NCBI GenBank assembly: GCA_002407675.1
Contig: DHNW01000032.1
Coordinates: 186,001 to 250,000 of the forward strand
Direction: 5' to 3'
Source: Ruminococcaceae bacterium UBA5406
Lineage (GTDB): Bacteria; Bacillota; Clostridia; Oscillospirales; Acutalibacteraceae
Length of the DNA: 64,000 nt
Within the stretch, counting starts at the first letter, position 1. Each line of letters opens with the position of its first letter. The notes below the pieces were generated by a model. That model did no database searches. It was not told the origin of the DNA and saw only the letters and a list, made by a program, of their open reading frames with translations. A program made the translations under genes and the position numbers. This document shows, one piece after another, positions 25,884 to 34,732 of the stretch.

Positions 25884-28637
25884 ATGAACCGTATCATCAC
25901 CACTATATTCGGAAATTACAGCAAGCGCGAGCTGAAACGGATACAGCCGACCTGCAACGCCGTGATGGATCTGGAAGAAAAGTACCGGGCCATGTCCGAC
26001 GAAGAGCTGAAAGCCCAGACACCTGCCCTGAAACAGCGGCTGCAGAACGGAGAAACGCTGGACGGCCTTCTGCCGGACGCATTTGCCGTATGCCGGGAAG
26101 CATCCGACCGCGTGCTGGGAATGCGGCATTTTCCCGTTCAGATCCTCGGCGGAATTGTGCTGCACCAGGGACGCATTGCAGAAATGAAAACCGGTGAAGG
26201 CAAAACGCTTGTCGCCACGCTTCCTGCCTACCTGAATGCACTTGCCGGTAAGGGCGTCCACATTGTCACCGTTAACGACTACCTAGCCCGCCGGGACTCG
26301 GAATGGATGGGTAAAATCTACCGTTACCTGGGTCTTTCGGTCGGTCTGATTACGCACGAAATGGAAAACGAGGAACGCCGCAAAGCCTATAATGCCGACA
26401 TCACTTACGGCACAAATAACGAATTCGGGTTTGATTACCTGCGCGACAACATGGTGATTTACAAACAGGACAAAGTCCAGCGCGGACACAGCTACGCCAT
26501 TGTGGATGAAGTGGACTCTATTCTGATCGACGAGGCCCGCACACCGCTGATCATATCCGGGCAGGGCGACCAATCCACCGAAATGTACCATGTGGCGGAT
26601 CATTTTGCCAAGACGCTCAAATGCGTGAAGGTTGCGGAACTGAACGACAAAGAGGACAACGACGCCCTTTACAAGGGCGCCGACTATGTGGTGGACGAAA
26701 AGGCAAAAACGGCTACCCTGACCCAGACCGGCGTAAAAAAGGCCGAGGCCTTTTTCAAGCTGGACAACCTGACGGATGCGGAAAACCTGCCCATCCAGCA
26801 CTACGTCAACCAGGCCATTAAGGCGCGCGGCGTAATGCGCAAGGATATTGACTATGTGGTGAAGGACGGCCAGGTCATCATTGTGGACGAATTCACCGGG
26901 CGCCTGATGTACGGCCGCCGCTACAATGAGGGCCTGCACCAGGCGATTGAGGCAAAAGAAGGCGTAAAAGTCGCGCGGGAAAGTAAAACACTTGCCACCA
27001 TTACGTTCCAGAATTACTTTCGTATGTACGACAAGCTTTCCGGCATGACGGGCACCGCCATGACGGAAGAAACTGAATTTCGTGAAATCTATAAGCTGGA
27101 CGTCGTTGAAATTCCCACCAACAAGCCCATGATCCGCAAAGACCTGCCGGACATTGTCTATAAAACCGAAAAGGCAAAATTCCGGGCTGTAATTAAAGAC
27201 GTCGTCACACACCACAAAACCGGGCAGCCGGTTCTGGTCGGCACCATCTCCATTGAAAAATCGGAGGAACTCAGCAAGCTTCTGAAGAACGAGGGCATCC
27301 CGCACGAAGTCCTGAATGCGAAATACCACGAAAAGGAAGCGCAGATTGTCGCACAGGCCGGCCGGAGGGATGCCGTTACCATTGCGACGAATATGGCCGG
27401 GCGCGGCACCGATATTGTTCTGGGCGGCAACCCCGAATATATGGCAAAGGCGGAAATGCGCAAGCGGGGTATCCAGGAAGACCTGATCAATGAAGCGGAT
27501 GCGCATTCCGAAACCCAAAAACCGGAGATTCTGAAAGCGCGCGAAACATTCTCCGCACTGGAGAAAAAATACCGAGAACAAACAAAGACTGAAGCCGAAG
27601 CGGTCAAAGAAGCCGGCGGCCTTTATATTATCGGGACCGAACGCCACGAATCCCGCCGGATTGACAACCAGCTGCGCGGGCGTTCCGGGCGGCAGGGCGA
27701 TCCTGGGATGAGCCGTTTTTACATTTCGCTGGAAGACGACCTGATGCGCCTGTTCGGCGGAGACCGGATTACCACGCTGATGGAACGCCTCAATGTGGAT
27801 GAAGACACCCCCATTGAAAACAAGATGCTGACCAATACCATTGAAAATGCCCAGAAGAAGATTGAAGGGCGCAATTTTGGGATCCGCAAGAGTGTGCTTC
27901 AGTTTGACGACGTTATGAACCGCCAGCGCGAAATTATTTACAGCCAGCGCGACCAGGTTCTGAATGGCGAAAATATTAAGGAACAGATTCTCAAAATGAT
28001 CGACCAAGCGATTGAAGCGCAGGTAAAACAGTACCTGCCGCCCGAAGCCGAGCGGGAAAATTGGAATCTGAACGGCCTGCGCGACCGGTACATGGGCTGG
28101 CTGCTGGGGCCGGACGACCTCATTTATACGGAAGAAGAAAAGGTGCGGCTGGAGGTTGAGGATGTACGGAAAGATCTGACTGAAAAGGCGCACGCAATGT
28201 ATGAAAAGCGTGAAGAACAGTTCAGTTCCCCAATTATGCGTGAACTGGAACGGGTTATCCTGCTGAAAAACGTTGATACCGAGTGGATGGATCATATCGA
28301 CGCCATGGAGGAACTGCAGAAGGGCATACGCCTGCGTGCCTATGGCCAGAAAGACCCTGTGGTGGAGTACCGCGTGGAAGGCTTCGATATGTTTGACGCC
28401 ATGATTGCCACCATCCGTGAAAATACGGCCCGCATGATGCTGACCGTGCAGCTCCGCAGCGCGGAAGAACCGAAGCGTGAGCAGGTTGCGAAGCCGACCG
28501 GTACGTCCGGCGGAGAGGACGGCACTCCGGCAAAGCGCATGCCGATCCGCAAAGGCAAAAAACCGGGCCGCAATGATCCATGCCCCTGCGGCAGCGGAAA
28601 GAAATACAAGAAATGCTGTGGACGGTTCGAAGACTGA
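25884..28637 (+). CDS. secA: Preprotein translocase ATPase SecA
   Basis: The 917-aa motor drives export through SecYEG. It shows Walker A in MKTGEGKT near residue 105, the DEAD-like VDEVDSILIDEART, the preprotein crosslinking domain between, TNMAGRGTDIVLGG, and GRSGRQGDPG of the second ATPase lobe. The helical scaffold and wing follow. The C-terminus has a basic linker and the SEC-C zinc motif DPCPCGSGKKYKKCCG, which binds SecB or ribosomes in other bacteria. It is a single-gene unit with its own promoter and terminator. The domain set looks complete. Confidence 0.98.
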   Translation: MNRIITTIFGNYSKRELKRIQPTCNAVMDLEEKYRAMSDEELKAQTPALKQRLQNGETLDGLLPDAFAVCREASDRVLGMRHFPVQILGGIVLHQGRIAEMKTGEGKTLVATLPAYLNALAGKGVHIVTVNDYLARRDSEWMGKIYRYLGLSVGLITHEMENEERRKAYNADITYGTNNEFGFDYLRDNMVIYKQDKVQRGHSYAIVDEVDSILIDEARTPLIISGQGDQSTEMYHVADHFAKTLKCVKVAELNDKEDNDALYKGADYVVDEKAKTATLTQTGVKKAEAFFKLDNLTDAENLPIQHYVNQAIKARGVMRKDIDYVVKDGQVIIVDEFTGRLMYGRRYNEGLHQAIEAKEGVKVARESKTLATITFQNYFRMYDKLSGMTGTAMTEETEFREIYKLDVVEIPTNKPMIRKDLPDIVYKTEKAKFRAVIKDVVTHHKTGQPVLVGTISIEKSEELSKLLKNEGIPHEVLNAKYHEKEAQIVAQAGRRDAVTIATNMAGRGTDIVLGGNPEYMAKAEMRKRGIQEDLINEADAHSETQKPEILKARETFSALEKKYREQTKTEAEAVKEAGGLYIIGTERHESRRIDNQLRGRSGRQGDPGMSRFYISLEDDLMRLFGGDRITTLMERLNVDEDTPIENKMLTNTIENAQKKIEGRNFGIRKSVLQFDDVMNRQREIIYSQRDQVLNGENIKEQILKMIDQAIEAQVKQYLPPEAERENWNLNGLRDRYMGWLLGPDDLIYTEEEKVRLEVEDVRKDLTEKAHAMYEKREEQFSSPIMRELERVILLKNVDTEWMDHIDAMEELQKGIRLRAYGQKDPVVEYRVEGFDMFDAMIATIRENTARMMLTVQLRSAEEPKREQVAKPTGTSGGEDGTPAKRMPIRKGKKPGRNDPCPCGSGKKYKKCCGRFED

Positions 28638-28647
28638 CGTTCCATGA

Positions 28648-28680
28648 GGCGCCGCATTCAAAGAATGCGGCGCCTTTTAT
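28648..28680 (+). terminator. secA terminator
   Basis: A perfect 12-bp stem (GGCGCCGCATTC/GAATGCGGCGCC) with a 3-nt loop is followed by TTTT. It begins 10 bp after the secA stop. Confidence 0.88.
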
Positions 28681-28703
28681 TGTGAGGAAAGTGAAGAAAC
28701 AAA

Positions 28704-29177
28704 ATGGCTATAAAAATCAGGGAAATAATCCTTTCGGATTACGAAGCCGTCTGGAAAATGGAAGGACAGGTTCACCGGCTGCATTCTGAGAACCGGCCCG
28801 ACATTTTCCAGAAGATGGACTCTCCCCTTACTGAACAGGCCTTCCGGAAGACGCTGGAAGATAAAAACCAAATTGCTCTTTTGGCGGAGGAAAACGGTAC
28901 GGCGGCCGCGTACTGCATTGTGACGCTGCGTCCCCCGTCGAAAAATCCGATGCTGATCCCACGGACAGCCGCCTGGATGGAGGAGCTGTGCGTCTGCGAA
29001 GAATACCGGCGCCGGGGAATCGGAAACCTTCTGTTCCGCGAAGCGTGCCGGCGCGCAAAAATGCTCCATGCGGAAAGCATGGAGCTGATGGTCTGGTCGT
29101 TCAACAAACCGGCGGAACGCTTTTATGAGCAGGAAGGTATGGCGCTTAAAAGTGAAACAATGGAAATAAAGCTGTAG
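28704..29177 (+). CDS. GNAT family N-acetyltransferase
   Basis: The 157-aa single-domain GNAT has the acetyl-CoA-binding segment ELCVCEEYRRRGIGNLLFREAC near residues 93-113 and the closing NKPAERFYEQEGMALKSETMEI. The substrate is unknown. It lies between the secA terminator and a large hairpin shared with argF. Confidence 0.85.
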   Translation: MAIKIREIILSDYEAVWKMEGQVHRLHSENRPDIFQKMDSPLTEQAFRKTLEDKNQIALLAEENGTAAAYCIVTLRPPSKNPMLIPRTAAWMEELCVCEEYRRRGIGNLLFREACRRAKMLHAESMELMVWSFNKPAERFYEQEGMALKSETMEIKL

Positions 29178-29188
29178 CTTCTTAAAAT

Positions 29189-29233
29189 GGGAAGATCCTC
29201 CGCAGCCCTCTTGGGGTTACGGAGGATCTTCCC
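29189..29233. terminator. Bidirectional terminator between GNAT gene and argF
   Basis: A perfect 14-bp stem (GGGAAGATCCTCCG/CGGAGGATCTTCCC) separates the two converging genes. T-runs are short on both sides (GTTTA plus, ATTTTAAG minus). Confidence 0.75.
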
Positions 29234-29251
29234 GTTTATGCGACTGCGTTT

Positions 29252-30160
29252 TTATTTATTTCCGAGCAGCTTGACCAAAACGGCTTTTTGGGCATGCAGG
29301 CGGTTTTCCGCTTCATCAAAGATCTCTTTGGAATGCGCTTCAAAGACTTCATTGGTGATTTCTTCTCCGCGGTGGGCTGGCAGGCAGTGCTGCACCATCA
29401 CATCGGGCTTTGCCTCAGCCAGGACTTTGTCGTTGACCTGGTATCCCTGAAAGGCTTGGCGGCGTTTTTCCGCTTCGGCTTCCTCACCCATGGAAGCCCA
29501 CACGTCGGTAATAACCACATCCGCCCCTTTGGCGGCTTCCATTGGGTCGGACGTCATGCTGAACGCCGGGTGGACCGCGGCGAAATCCAGCACCGTCTGG
29601 CTGGGGCGGTAACCGGCCGGGCAGGCTACGGCGACTTCCATCTTCATTTTCAGGCCGCCGACAATCAGGGAATTCATCATGTTGTTGCCGTCGCCGATAA
29701 AGCAGAGCTTGAGCCCTTCCAGTGATCCCTTGTACTCACGGATGGTCATGAGATCCGCCAAAACCTGGCAGGGATGGGAGTAATCGGTCAGGCCGTTGAT
29801 GACGGGTACGGAGCCGTCTTTTGCAAGCGCCTCCACCTCGGACTGCTTAAACGTGCGGATCATAATTCCGTCCAGATACCGCGACAGCACGCGCGCGGTA
29901 TCCTGCACGGGTTCGCCGCGGCCGATCTGCAGATCGTTGGAAGATAAGAAGATCGGCAGGCCGCCGAGCTGGTACATACCGACTTCAAATGACACGCGCG
30001 TCCGGGTAGATGCCTTCTCAAAAATCATGCCCAGCGTTTTGCCGGCCAGAACTTTATGCTCAATGCCGTGCTTCTGTTCATATTTCAGCTGATCTGCCAG
30101 GTTCAGAATCTCGGTGATGTCCCCGCCTGTGAGGTCCATCATTTTTAACAGATGTTTCAT
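29252..30160 (-). CDS. argF: Ornithine carbamoyltransferase
   Basis: The 302-aa enzyme makes citrulline from ornithine and carbamoyl phosphate. It has the carbamoyl-phosphate loop FEKASTRTRVSFEVGM, the RYLDGIMIRT and HPCQVLADLMTI segments, the ornithine-binding DVWASMGEE and the catalytic HCLPAHRGEE. It is the last gene of argB-argD-argF, 33 bp after argD. The anabolic role is inferred from this context. Confidence 0.96.
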   Translation of the reverse strand: MKHLLKMMDLTGGDITEILNLADQLKYEQKHGIEHKVLAGKTLGMIFEKASTRTRVSFEVGMYQLGGLPIFLSSNDLQIGRGEPVQDTARVLSRYLDGIMIRTFKQSEVEALAKDGSVPVINGLTDYSHPCQVLADLMTIREYKGSLEGLKLCFIGDGNNMMNSLIVGGLKMKMEVAVACPAGYRPSQTVLDFAAVHPAFSMTSDPMEAAKGADVVITDVWASMGEEAEAEKRRQAFQGYQVNDKVLAEAKPDVMVQHCLPAHRGEEITNEVFEAHSKEIFDEAENRLHAQKAVLVKLLGNK

Positions 30161-30193
30161 AAGAAGCCTCCTGATTTCAAATTCATGGGTGGA

Positions 30194-31363
30194 TTACTGG
30201 AACAGCTTGAGAACCCCCGCCAGAATCGTAAGTCCTTTGTCTGCTTCCTGCCGGGTAATGGTCAGCGGCGGAAGCAGGCGCAGCACGTCCTTGGCTGTTA
30301 GAATCAACAAGCCGTTTTTAACGCATTGGGCGGCAATTGCGCCCGGAGCGCCCTTTTCCGGTTTGGCGCCGAGCATGAGCCCCATACCGCGCACGGAGGA
30401 AATCCCGGGCATTTTGCGCAGGGCCTCCGCAAAATAAGCGCCTTTCGCTTTGACTTTTTCCAAAAATGCGGGGCTGCCTACACGATCCAGAACCGCCAGC
30501 GCACCAGCGCAGGCAACCGGGTTTCCGCCGAACGTGGAACCGTTCATCCCTTTCCCCAGCAGGCTGCCATACGGCTCCGCGCAGAGGCAGGCACCCATCG
30601 GCAAGCCGCCCGCAAGGGCCTTGGCGCTGGTTACGACGTCCGGAAGGATGCCGTAATTCTGGTAGCAGTAGAAAGCGCCCGTGCGCCCTACGCCGCTCTG
30701 CACTTCATCCACCATCATCAGGATTTTGCGCTCGGTGCAGAGTTTCCGCAGTCCCCGCACAAATTCCGCGTCCATTGGAATTACGCCGCCTTCACCCTGC
30801 ACCAATTCCAGAAGCACGGCGCAGGTTTTTTCCGTCAGGCAGCTTTTTACGCCTTCCAGCGTCGGTTCCGCATAGCGGAATCCTTCGGTCAGCGGCGTAA
30901 AATACCGGTGGAATTCATCCTGCCCGGTTGCCGCCAGCGTTGTCAAGGTACGGCCGTGGAACGAGTTCTTCAGCGTAACAATCTCAAAGCGGCCTTCGGC
31001 GGCTCCATTGGCGCGCGCCACCTTGACGGCGCATTCGTTTGCCTCGGCCCCGGAGTTGCAGAAAAACACTTTTGACATGCCGCTGAGCCGGCACAGTTTT
31101 TCGGCCAGTTCCGCCTGCACGGGGCTGTAAAACAGGTTGGAAGTATGCTGGATAGACGCAGCCTGCTTTGCCACGGCGGCCGCCCACGTTTCGTCCGCAT
31201 AGCCGAGGCAGTTGACCCCGATGCCGCTGGTGAAGTCGATATATTCTTTTCCGTCTACGTCCTTCGCCGTTGCGTTTTTTCCGGAAACCAGTGCTGCCGG
31301 AAAGCGCGCGTAGGTAGGCATTACGTTTCCGTCCAGCTGTTTTTGTACCGTTTCAAATGTCAT
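30194..31363 (-). CDS. argD: Acetylornithine aminotransferase
   Basis: The 389-aa PLP enzyme of class III converts N-acetylglutamate semialdehyde to N-acetylornithine. It carries DFTSGIGVNCLGY, the SGAEANECAVKVAR phosphate-binding turn, VDEVQSGVGRTGAFYCYQ, and the PLP lysine in VTSAKALAGGLPMGA. It starts 15 bp after the argB stop, in one operon with argB and argF. Confidence 0.95.
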   Translation of the reverse strand: MTFETVQKQLDGNVMPTYARFPAALVSGKNATAKDVDGKEYIDFTSGIGVNCLGYADETWAAAVAKQAASIQHTSNLFYSPVQAELAEKLCRLSGMSKVFFCNSGAEANECAVKVARANGAAEGRFEIVTLKNSFHGRTLTTLAATGQDEFHRYFTPLTEGFRYAEPTLEGVKSCLTEKTCAVLLELVQGEGGVIPMDAEFVRGLRKLCTERKILMMVDEVQSGVGRTGAFYCYQNYGILPDVVTSAKALAGGLPMGACLCAEPYGSLLGKGMNGSTFGGNPVACAGALAVLDRVGSPAFLEKVKAKGAYFAEALRKMPGISSVRGMGLMLGAKPEKGAPGAIAAQCVKNGLLILTAKDVLRLLPPLTITRQEADKGLTILAGVLKLFQ

Positions 31364-31378
31364 TTTCCATTACTCCCG

Positions 31379-32236
31379 TCAATAAAACATGGTGCCGATC
31401 CCTTCGTCGGAGAAAAGTTCGATCAAGATAGAATGGGGAATGCGGCCGTCAATGATATGCGCCCGCCCGACGCCTCGCCGGACGGCGTCCACGCAGCAGT
31501 CCACTTTGGGGATCATGCCGCCGGTGATGATACCCTGCTTTTGCAGCTTGGGGACTTCGCTGGCGTTCACGACGGGAATCAGCGTATTCTCGTCGTCTTT
31601 GTCCCGCAGAAGGCCGCGCACATCGGTCATCAGGATCAGCTTTTCCGCCTTCAGTTCCGCCGCAATGCGCGCCGCCGCAACGTCTGCGTTGATATTGTAG
31701 ACTTCGCCGTGTTCGCCGCCCGCAAGAGGCGCCACAATGGGCACGTAACCGTTCTGCGTTGCGTTGTTGAGAGGCGCGGGGTTAACTGCGGTAATTTCGC
31801 CCACATAGCCGAGATCTTCCGGCGCGGCCAGTTTTTCCGCCCGCAGCATGCCGTCGTCCAGCCCGCAGAGGCCGACCGCCCGGCCGCTGTGCCGCTCCAG
31901 AAGCTGCACCAGATCTTTATTGACCTTCCCGGCAAGCACCATCTGGACAATGTCAATGGTCTCGCGGTCGGTGCAGCGCATCCCGTCCACAAAACGGCTC
32001 TGCTTGCCGACTTTTTTCAGCATGGCGTCAATTTCCTTTCCGCCGCCGTGAACCAGCACCACCCGGATGCCGACAAGCTGCATAAGGACAATGTCGCACA
32101 TGACGGCGTCTTTCAGCACCTCGTCCACCATGGCGCTGCCGCCGTACTTTACCACAACGGTCTTTCCCGCATGGGTTTGAATGTAGGGCAGCGCCTGAAC
32201 CAGAACCTTTGCCCTGTCGCTGTTTGATATCTGCAT
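31379..32236 (-). CDS. argB: Acetylglutamate kinase
   Basis: The 285-aa amino-acid kinase phosphorylates N-acetylglutamate. It has VVKYGGSAM, the nucleotide/substrate loop LVHGGGKEIDAML, the NAG-site NINADVAAARIAAELKAEK, and GGMIPKVDCCVDAVRRGV near the end. The start at MQISNSDRAK (32236) follows AAGGAG; the 20 residues upstream in the open frame are not conserved. First gene of argB-argD-argF, divergent from a secreted-protein gene. Confidence 0.95.
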   Translation of the reverse strand: MQISNSDRAKVLVQALPYIQTHAGKTVVVKYGGSAMVDEVLKDAVMCDIVLMQLVGIRVVLVHGGGKEIDAMLKKVGKQSRFVDGMRCTDRETIDIVQMVLAGKVNKDLVQLLERHSGRAVGLCGLDDGMLRAEKLAAPEDLGYVGEITAVNPAPLNNATQNGYVPIVAPLAGGEHGEVYNINADVAAARIAAELKAEKLILMTDVRGLLRDKDDENTLIPVVNASEVPKLQKQGIITGGMIPKVDCCVDAVRRGVGRAHIIDGRIPHSILIELFSDEGIGTMFY

Positions 32237-32314
32237 GCTGTTTTTTCTCCTTTGCGGCACGCTGCCGCACTTTTTTCCTCGGGTATATCCGGGCAAAGGT
32301 TATTTCGGTAATAT

Positions 32315-32343
32315 TTGACATATATCCAAATAAGTGTTATGCT
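32315..32343 (+). promoter_or_regulatory. Sigma-A promoter for the secreted repeat protein
   Basis: TTGACA (32315-32320) and TATGCT (32338-32343) are 17 bp apart and 28 bp upstream of the start codon. The overlapping stretch 32314-32331 is a partial dyad matching the ArgR box at about 9 of 12 fixed positions, which may couple this promoter to argB control. Confidence 0.7.
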
Positions 32344-32370
32344 AATAAAGAAATAGGAGGAGGCATTACC

Positions 32371-33033
32371 ATGAAAAATCCCGTAAAACTTTTTTTGGCA
32401 TGTGCGGTTTGTGCCTGTCTGTGCATACCGCTTACAACCCCTTCGTTTGCCACAAGCTCAAAACAACCGGCCGCCAGCGCAATGCCGGGCAAAAAAATTG
32501 TTCTTCCGAAAGGCGCTGCTGCAGACGAAATTTCAAAAGACCTACCTTCGGAACCGAATTCCGGGAAAACGCCGCAGGCGGTCGCCAAGCCGGGTAAAAA
32601 AATTGTCTTTCCGGAAGGAGCGCATGTCAACATTCTCAAAGAGAACCTGCTTAGAGGACAAAATGTCCCAAATCAGGAATGGAACTGGTCCGACGGGAGT
32701 TATGACGGACACATTTACCACATGAGCGGAGACCTGTACACCAATTACTATTACCTTCCAAGCAAAAAGGGAAAACTTTTGGTCAGCACAGACTTCCAAT
32801 GTGATTCGAGCGGCCCAAAAGGATACAGATTCGAAATTGTTTGCTACGATAAAACTACGGGGCGGGAAGCAGCTTCCTGGTCAGGTTATACCGCACCGGA
32901 AGGCAAAAGCAAACCTGTATCGGTCAGTTTTTATAACTTAAACAAAAACCACGGCTATTATTTTCAATTTGTAAATAAAGAAGGACAAGGAATTCTGGAC
33001 GGTACCTTTACAATTGAGCAGCAAAACGATTAA
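32371..33033 (+). CDS. Secreted protein of unknown function with duplicated motif
   Basis: A 220-aa exported protein. The signal peptide (MKNPVKLFLACAVCACLCI) probably ends after PSFA. Two diverged copies of a short motif follow: MPGKKIVLPKGAAADEISK and KPGKKIVFPEGAHVNILKEN. The C-terminal 120 residues look like a beta-sandwich (YLPSKKGKLLVSTDF, YRFEIVCYDKTTG, HGYYFQFVNKEG). The start follows AGGAGGAGG. It is inserted between argB and argJ on the opposite strand. No family recognised. Confidence 0.75.
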   Translation: MKNPVKLFLACAVCACLCIPLTTPSFATSSKQPAASAMPGKKIVLPKGAAADEISKDLPSEPNSGKTPQAVAKPGKKIVFPEGAHVNILKENLLRGQNVPNQEWNWSDGSYDGHIYHMSGDLYTNYYYLPSKKGKLLVSTDFQCDSSGPKGYRFEIVCYDKTTGREAASWSGYTAPEGKSKPVSVSFYNLNKNHGYYFQFVNKEGQGILDGTFTIEQQND

Positions 33034-33053
33034 GCCAAATTAAATCCGCAACG

Positions 33054-33082
33054 GACAGCCGCACACAGCGGCTGTCTTTTTT
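33054..33082 (+). terminator. Terminator of the secreted-protein gene
   Basis: GACAGCCGC and GCGGCTGTC form a 9-bp perfect stem around ACACA, followed by TTTTTT. Confidence 0.92.
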
Positions 33083-33132
33083 GGGTTTGCACAAAGCAAA
33101 AGTGCGGGCCGCTGCGTGCAGGCTCAGCCTGC

Positions 33133-34356
33133 CTAACTGCGGTAATCGCCGTTGATTTTGACGTAATCGTAAGTCAGGTCGCAGCCAAAGGCCGTAGCGG
33201 ACGCCTGCCCGTCGCCGAGGGAAACATGAACCGTGATCTCGTCTTCGGAAAGGAGCTTTTTTGCTTTTTCTTCACTGAACGGGATTCCAAAACCGTTCCG
33301 GCAAACGGCGATTTCGCCCGCTTTCGACGAGAACGACACGCCGATTTTCGAAACGTCGGTTTCCGCCCCGCTGTAGCCGACGGCGCAAAGGACACGGCCC
33401 CAGTTGGCGTCCGCGCCGAACATGGCGGCCTTAAAGAGGGTGGAATGAATGACCCCTTTGGCAGCCTTGCGCGCGTTTTCACGGTCTTTCGCGCCGGTTA
33501 CTTCGCAGACGAGAAGGCGTGACGCGCCCTCGCCGTCTTTCGCCAGCGTACGCGCGGTTTTCAGGCAGAGCTGTGTAAGCGCTTCGGCGAACGTTTCAAA
33601 ATCGGGACCTTCCGTCCCGGCAATCTCCGCGTTGCCCGCAAGGCCGTTGGCAAGGATGGCGCAGGTATCGTTGGTGGACGTGTCGCCGTCTATGCTGATC
33701 ATATTAAAACTGACGTCCACAGCACGGCGCAGAGCCGCATCCAGTGCTTTCTGGGAAATGGCCGCGTCTGTCGTGATGAAACACAGCATAGTTCCCATGT
33801 TGGGGTGAATCATGCCCGAACCCTTTGCGATGCAGCCGATTTTCACTTCCCTGCCGCCAAGGGTGCATGACACGGCGAAATTCTTTACAACCGTATCGGT
33901 CGTCATGATCGCCCGAGCCGCGTTCTCGGAACCGCTTTCGGAAAGGGACTCCGCCAGCGCGGGAGCTGCGTTTTCGATTGCTTCGATTGGAAGCGGCTGC
34001 CCAATTACTCCGGTGGACGCGACAATGACGTCCCCCGGGTTCAGCCCCAGTTCTTTTGCCGCGATTCTGCACATTTTTTTTGCTTTTTCAACGCCGTCCG
34101 CAACGCAGGCATTGGCAATTCCGCTGTTGCAGATAACCGCCTGCGCCCTGCCGTCCTTCAGATTCTCACGCGTGACCAGAATCGGCGCGCTTTTGACGAG
34201 ATTTTTGGTGTAGACCGCAGCCGCTGTGCAGGGAACGCCGGAAACAATCATGGCAAGGTCTGGCTTCGACGCGTTTCTGCGGATCCCGCAGTGGATACCG
34301 CCCGCTTCATATCCTTTCGGGGCCGTTACGCCGCCGCCGACAAACTGGTACTGCAT
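33133..34356 (-). CDS. argJ: Bifunctional ornithine acetyltransferase/N-acetylglutamate synthase
   Basis: The 407-aa protein recycles the acetyl group from acetylornithine to glutamate and may also use acetyl-CoA. It autocleaves before a Thr in the conserved region KGSGMIHPNMGTMLCFITTDA, giving alpha and beta chains. Other hallmarks are GIHCGIRRNASKPDLAMI and SIDGDTSTNDT. Presence of argJ implies the cyclic arginine pathway. The gene has its own extended -10 promoter and is separated from argB by the secreted-protein gene. Confidence 0.95.
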   Translation of the reverse strand: MQYQFVGGGVTAPKGYEAGGIHCGIRRNASKPDLAMIVSGVPCTAAAVYTKNLVKSAPILVTRENLKDGRAQAVICNSGIANACVADGVEKAKKMCRIAAKELGLNPGDVIVASTGVIGQPLPIEAIENAAPALAESLSESGSENAARAIMTTDTVVKNFAVSCTLGGREVKIGCIAKGSGMIHPNMGTMLCFITTDAAISQKALDAALRRAVDVSFNMISIDGDTSTNDTCAILANGLAGNAEIAGTEGPDFETFAEALTQLCLKTARTLAKDGEGASRLLVCEVTGAKDRENARKAAKGVIHSTLFKAAMFGADANWGRVLCAVGYSGAETDVSKIGVSFSSKAGEIAVCRNGFGIPFSEEKAKKLLSEDEITVHVSLGDGQASATAFGCDLTYDYVKINGDYRS

Positions 34357-34732
34357 CTGCTGTTCATCCTCCCATACGATATTCTATCTTTCGGCACCCG
34401 CCGCGCGGATCTCTGCGGCGGAGCTTTTTTATTATTAAATTATACCATGTTTTCCCGCCATGAAAAGCCGCGCGGAAAAAAAGTAAAAGATAAAACCAAA
34501 GAGAAACCAACGGCAGCGCCCCGCTGCCGTAGAATTATCAGAACAAAAAGCTTTTAAAAATAATCATAAAAATTGTTGAAATAAGCTGAATAATGGTTTA
34601 CAATAATCATAAATTGCTGTCATAAATGTACAAAATATCAGCAATAAAAGTCCATAGCAAAATTTGTAATCGACCTTATCTATAAGGTGGATGAGAATTC
34701 ACGCTTCAAATTAAAGGAGGAAACGATTTTCA
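34357..34732. promoter_or_regulatory. Intergenic region between argJ and the SSS symporter
   Basis: This 376-bp AT-rich region has no gene. Minus-strand TGGTATAAT (34439-34447) is an extended -10 for argJ. The argJ leader holds a hairpin (CCGCCGC 34398-34404, GCGGCGG 34415-34421), which on the plus strand is followed by AGCTTTTTT and would act as a terminator for transcripts antisense to argJ. A second hairpin, ACGGCAGC/GCTGCCGT, lies at 34509-34529. TTTACA at 34597-34602 with CATAAA 18 bp on is a weak candidate promoter for the symporter, whose ribosome site is AAAGGAGG. Confidence 0.45.

Noticed and set aside
26283..28661. A 792-codon open frame on the minus strand opposite secA
   Set aside because: It is a shadow frame produced by the codon bias of secA, which has every expected SecA motif in the other strand; the minus frame has no ribosome site or recognisable domain.
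31145..32227. A 360-codon plus-strand open frame opposite argB and argD
   Set aside because: His/Arg/Gln-rich composition and lack of any motif mark it as antisense of two certain arginine genes.
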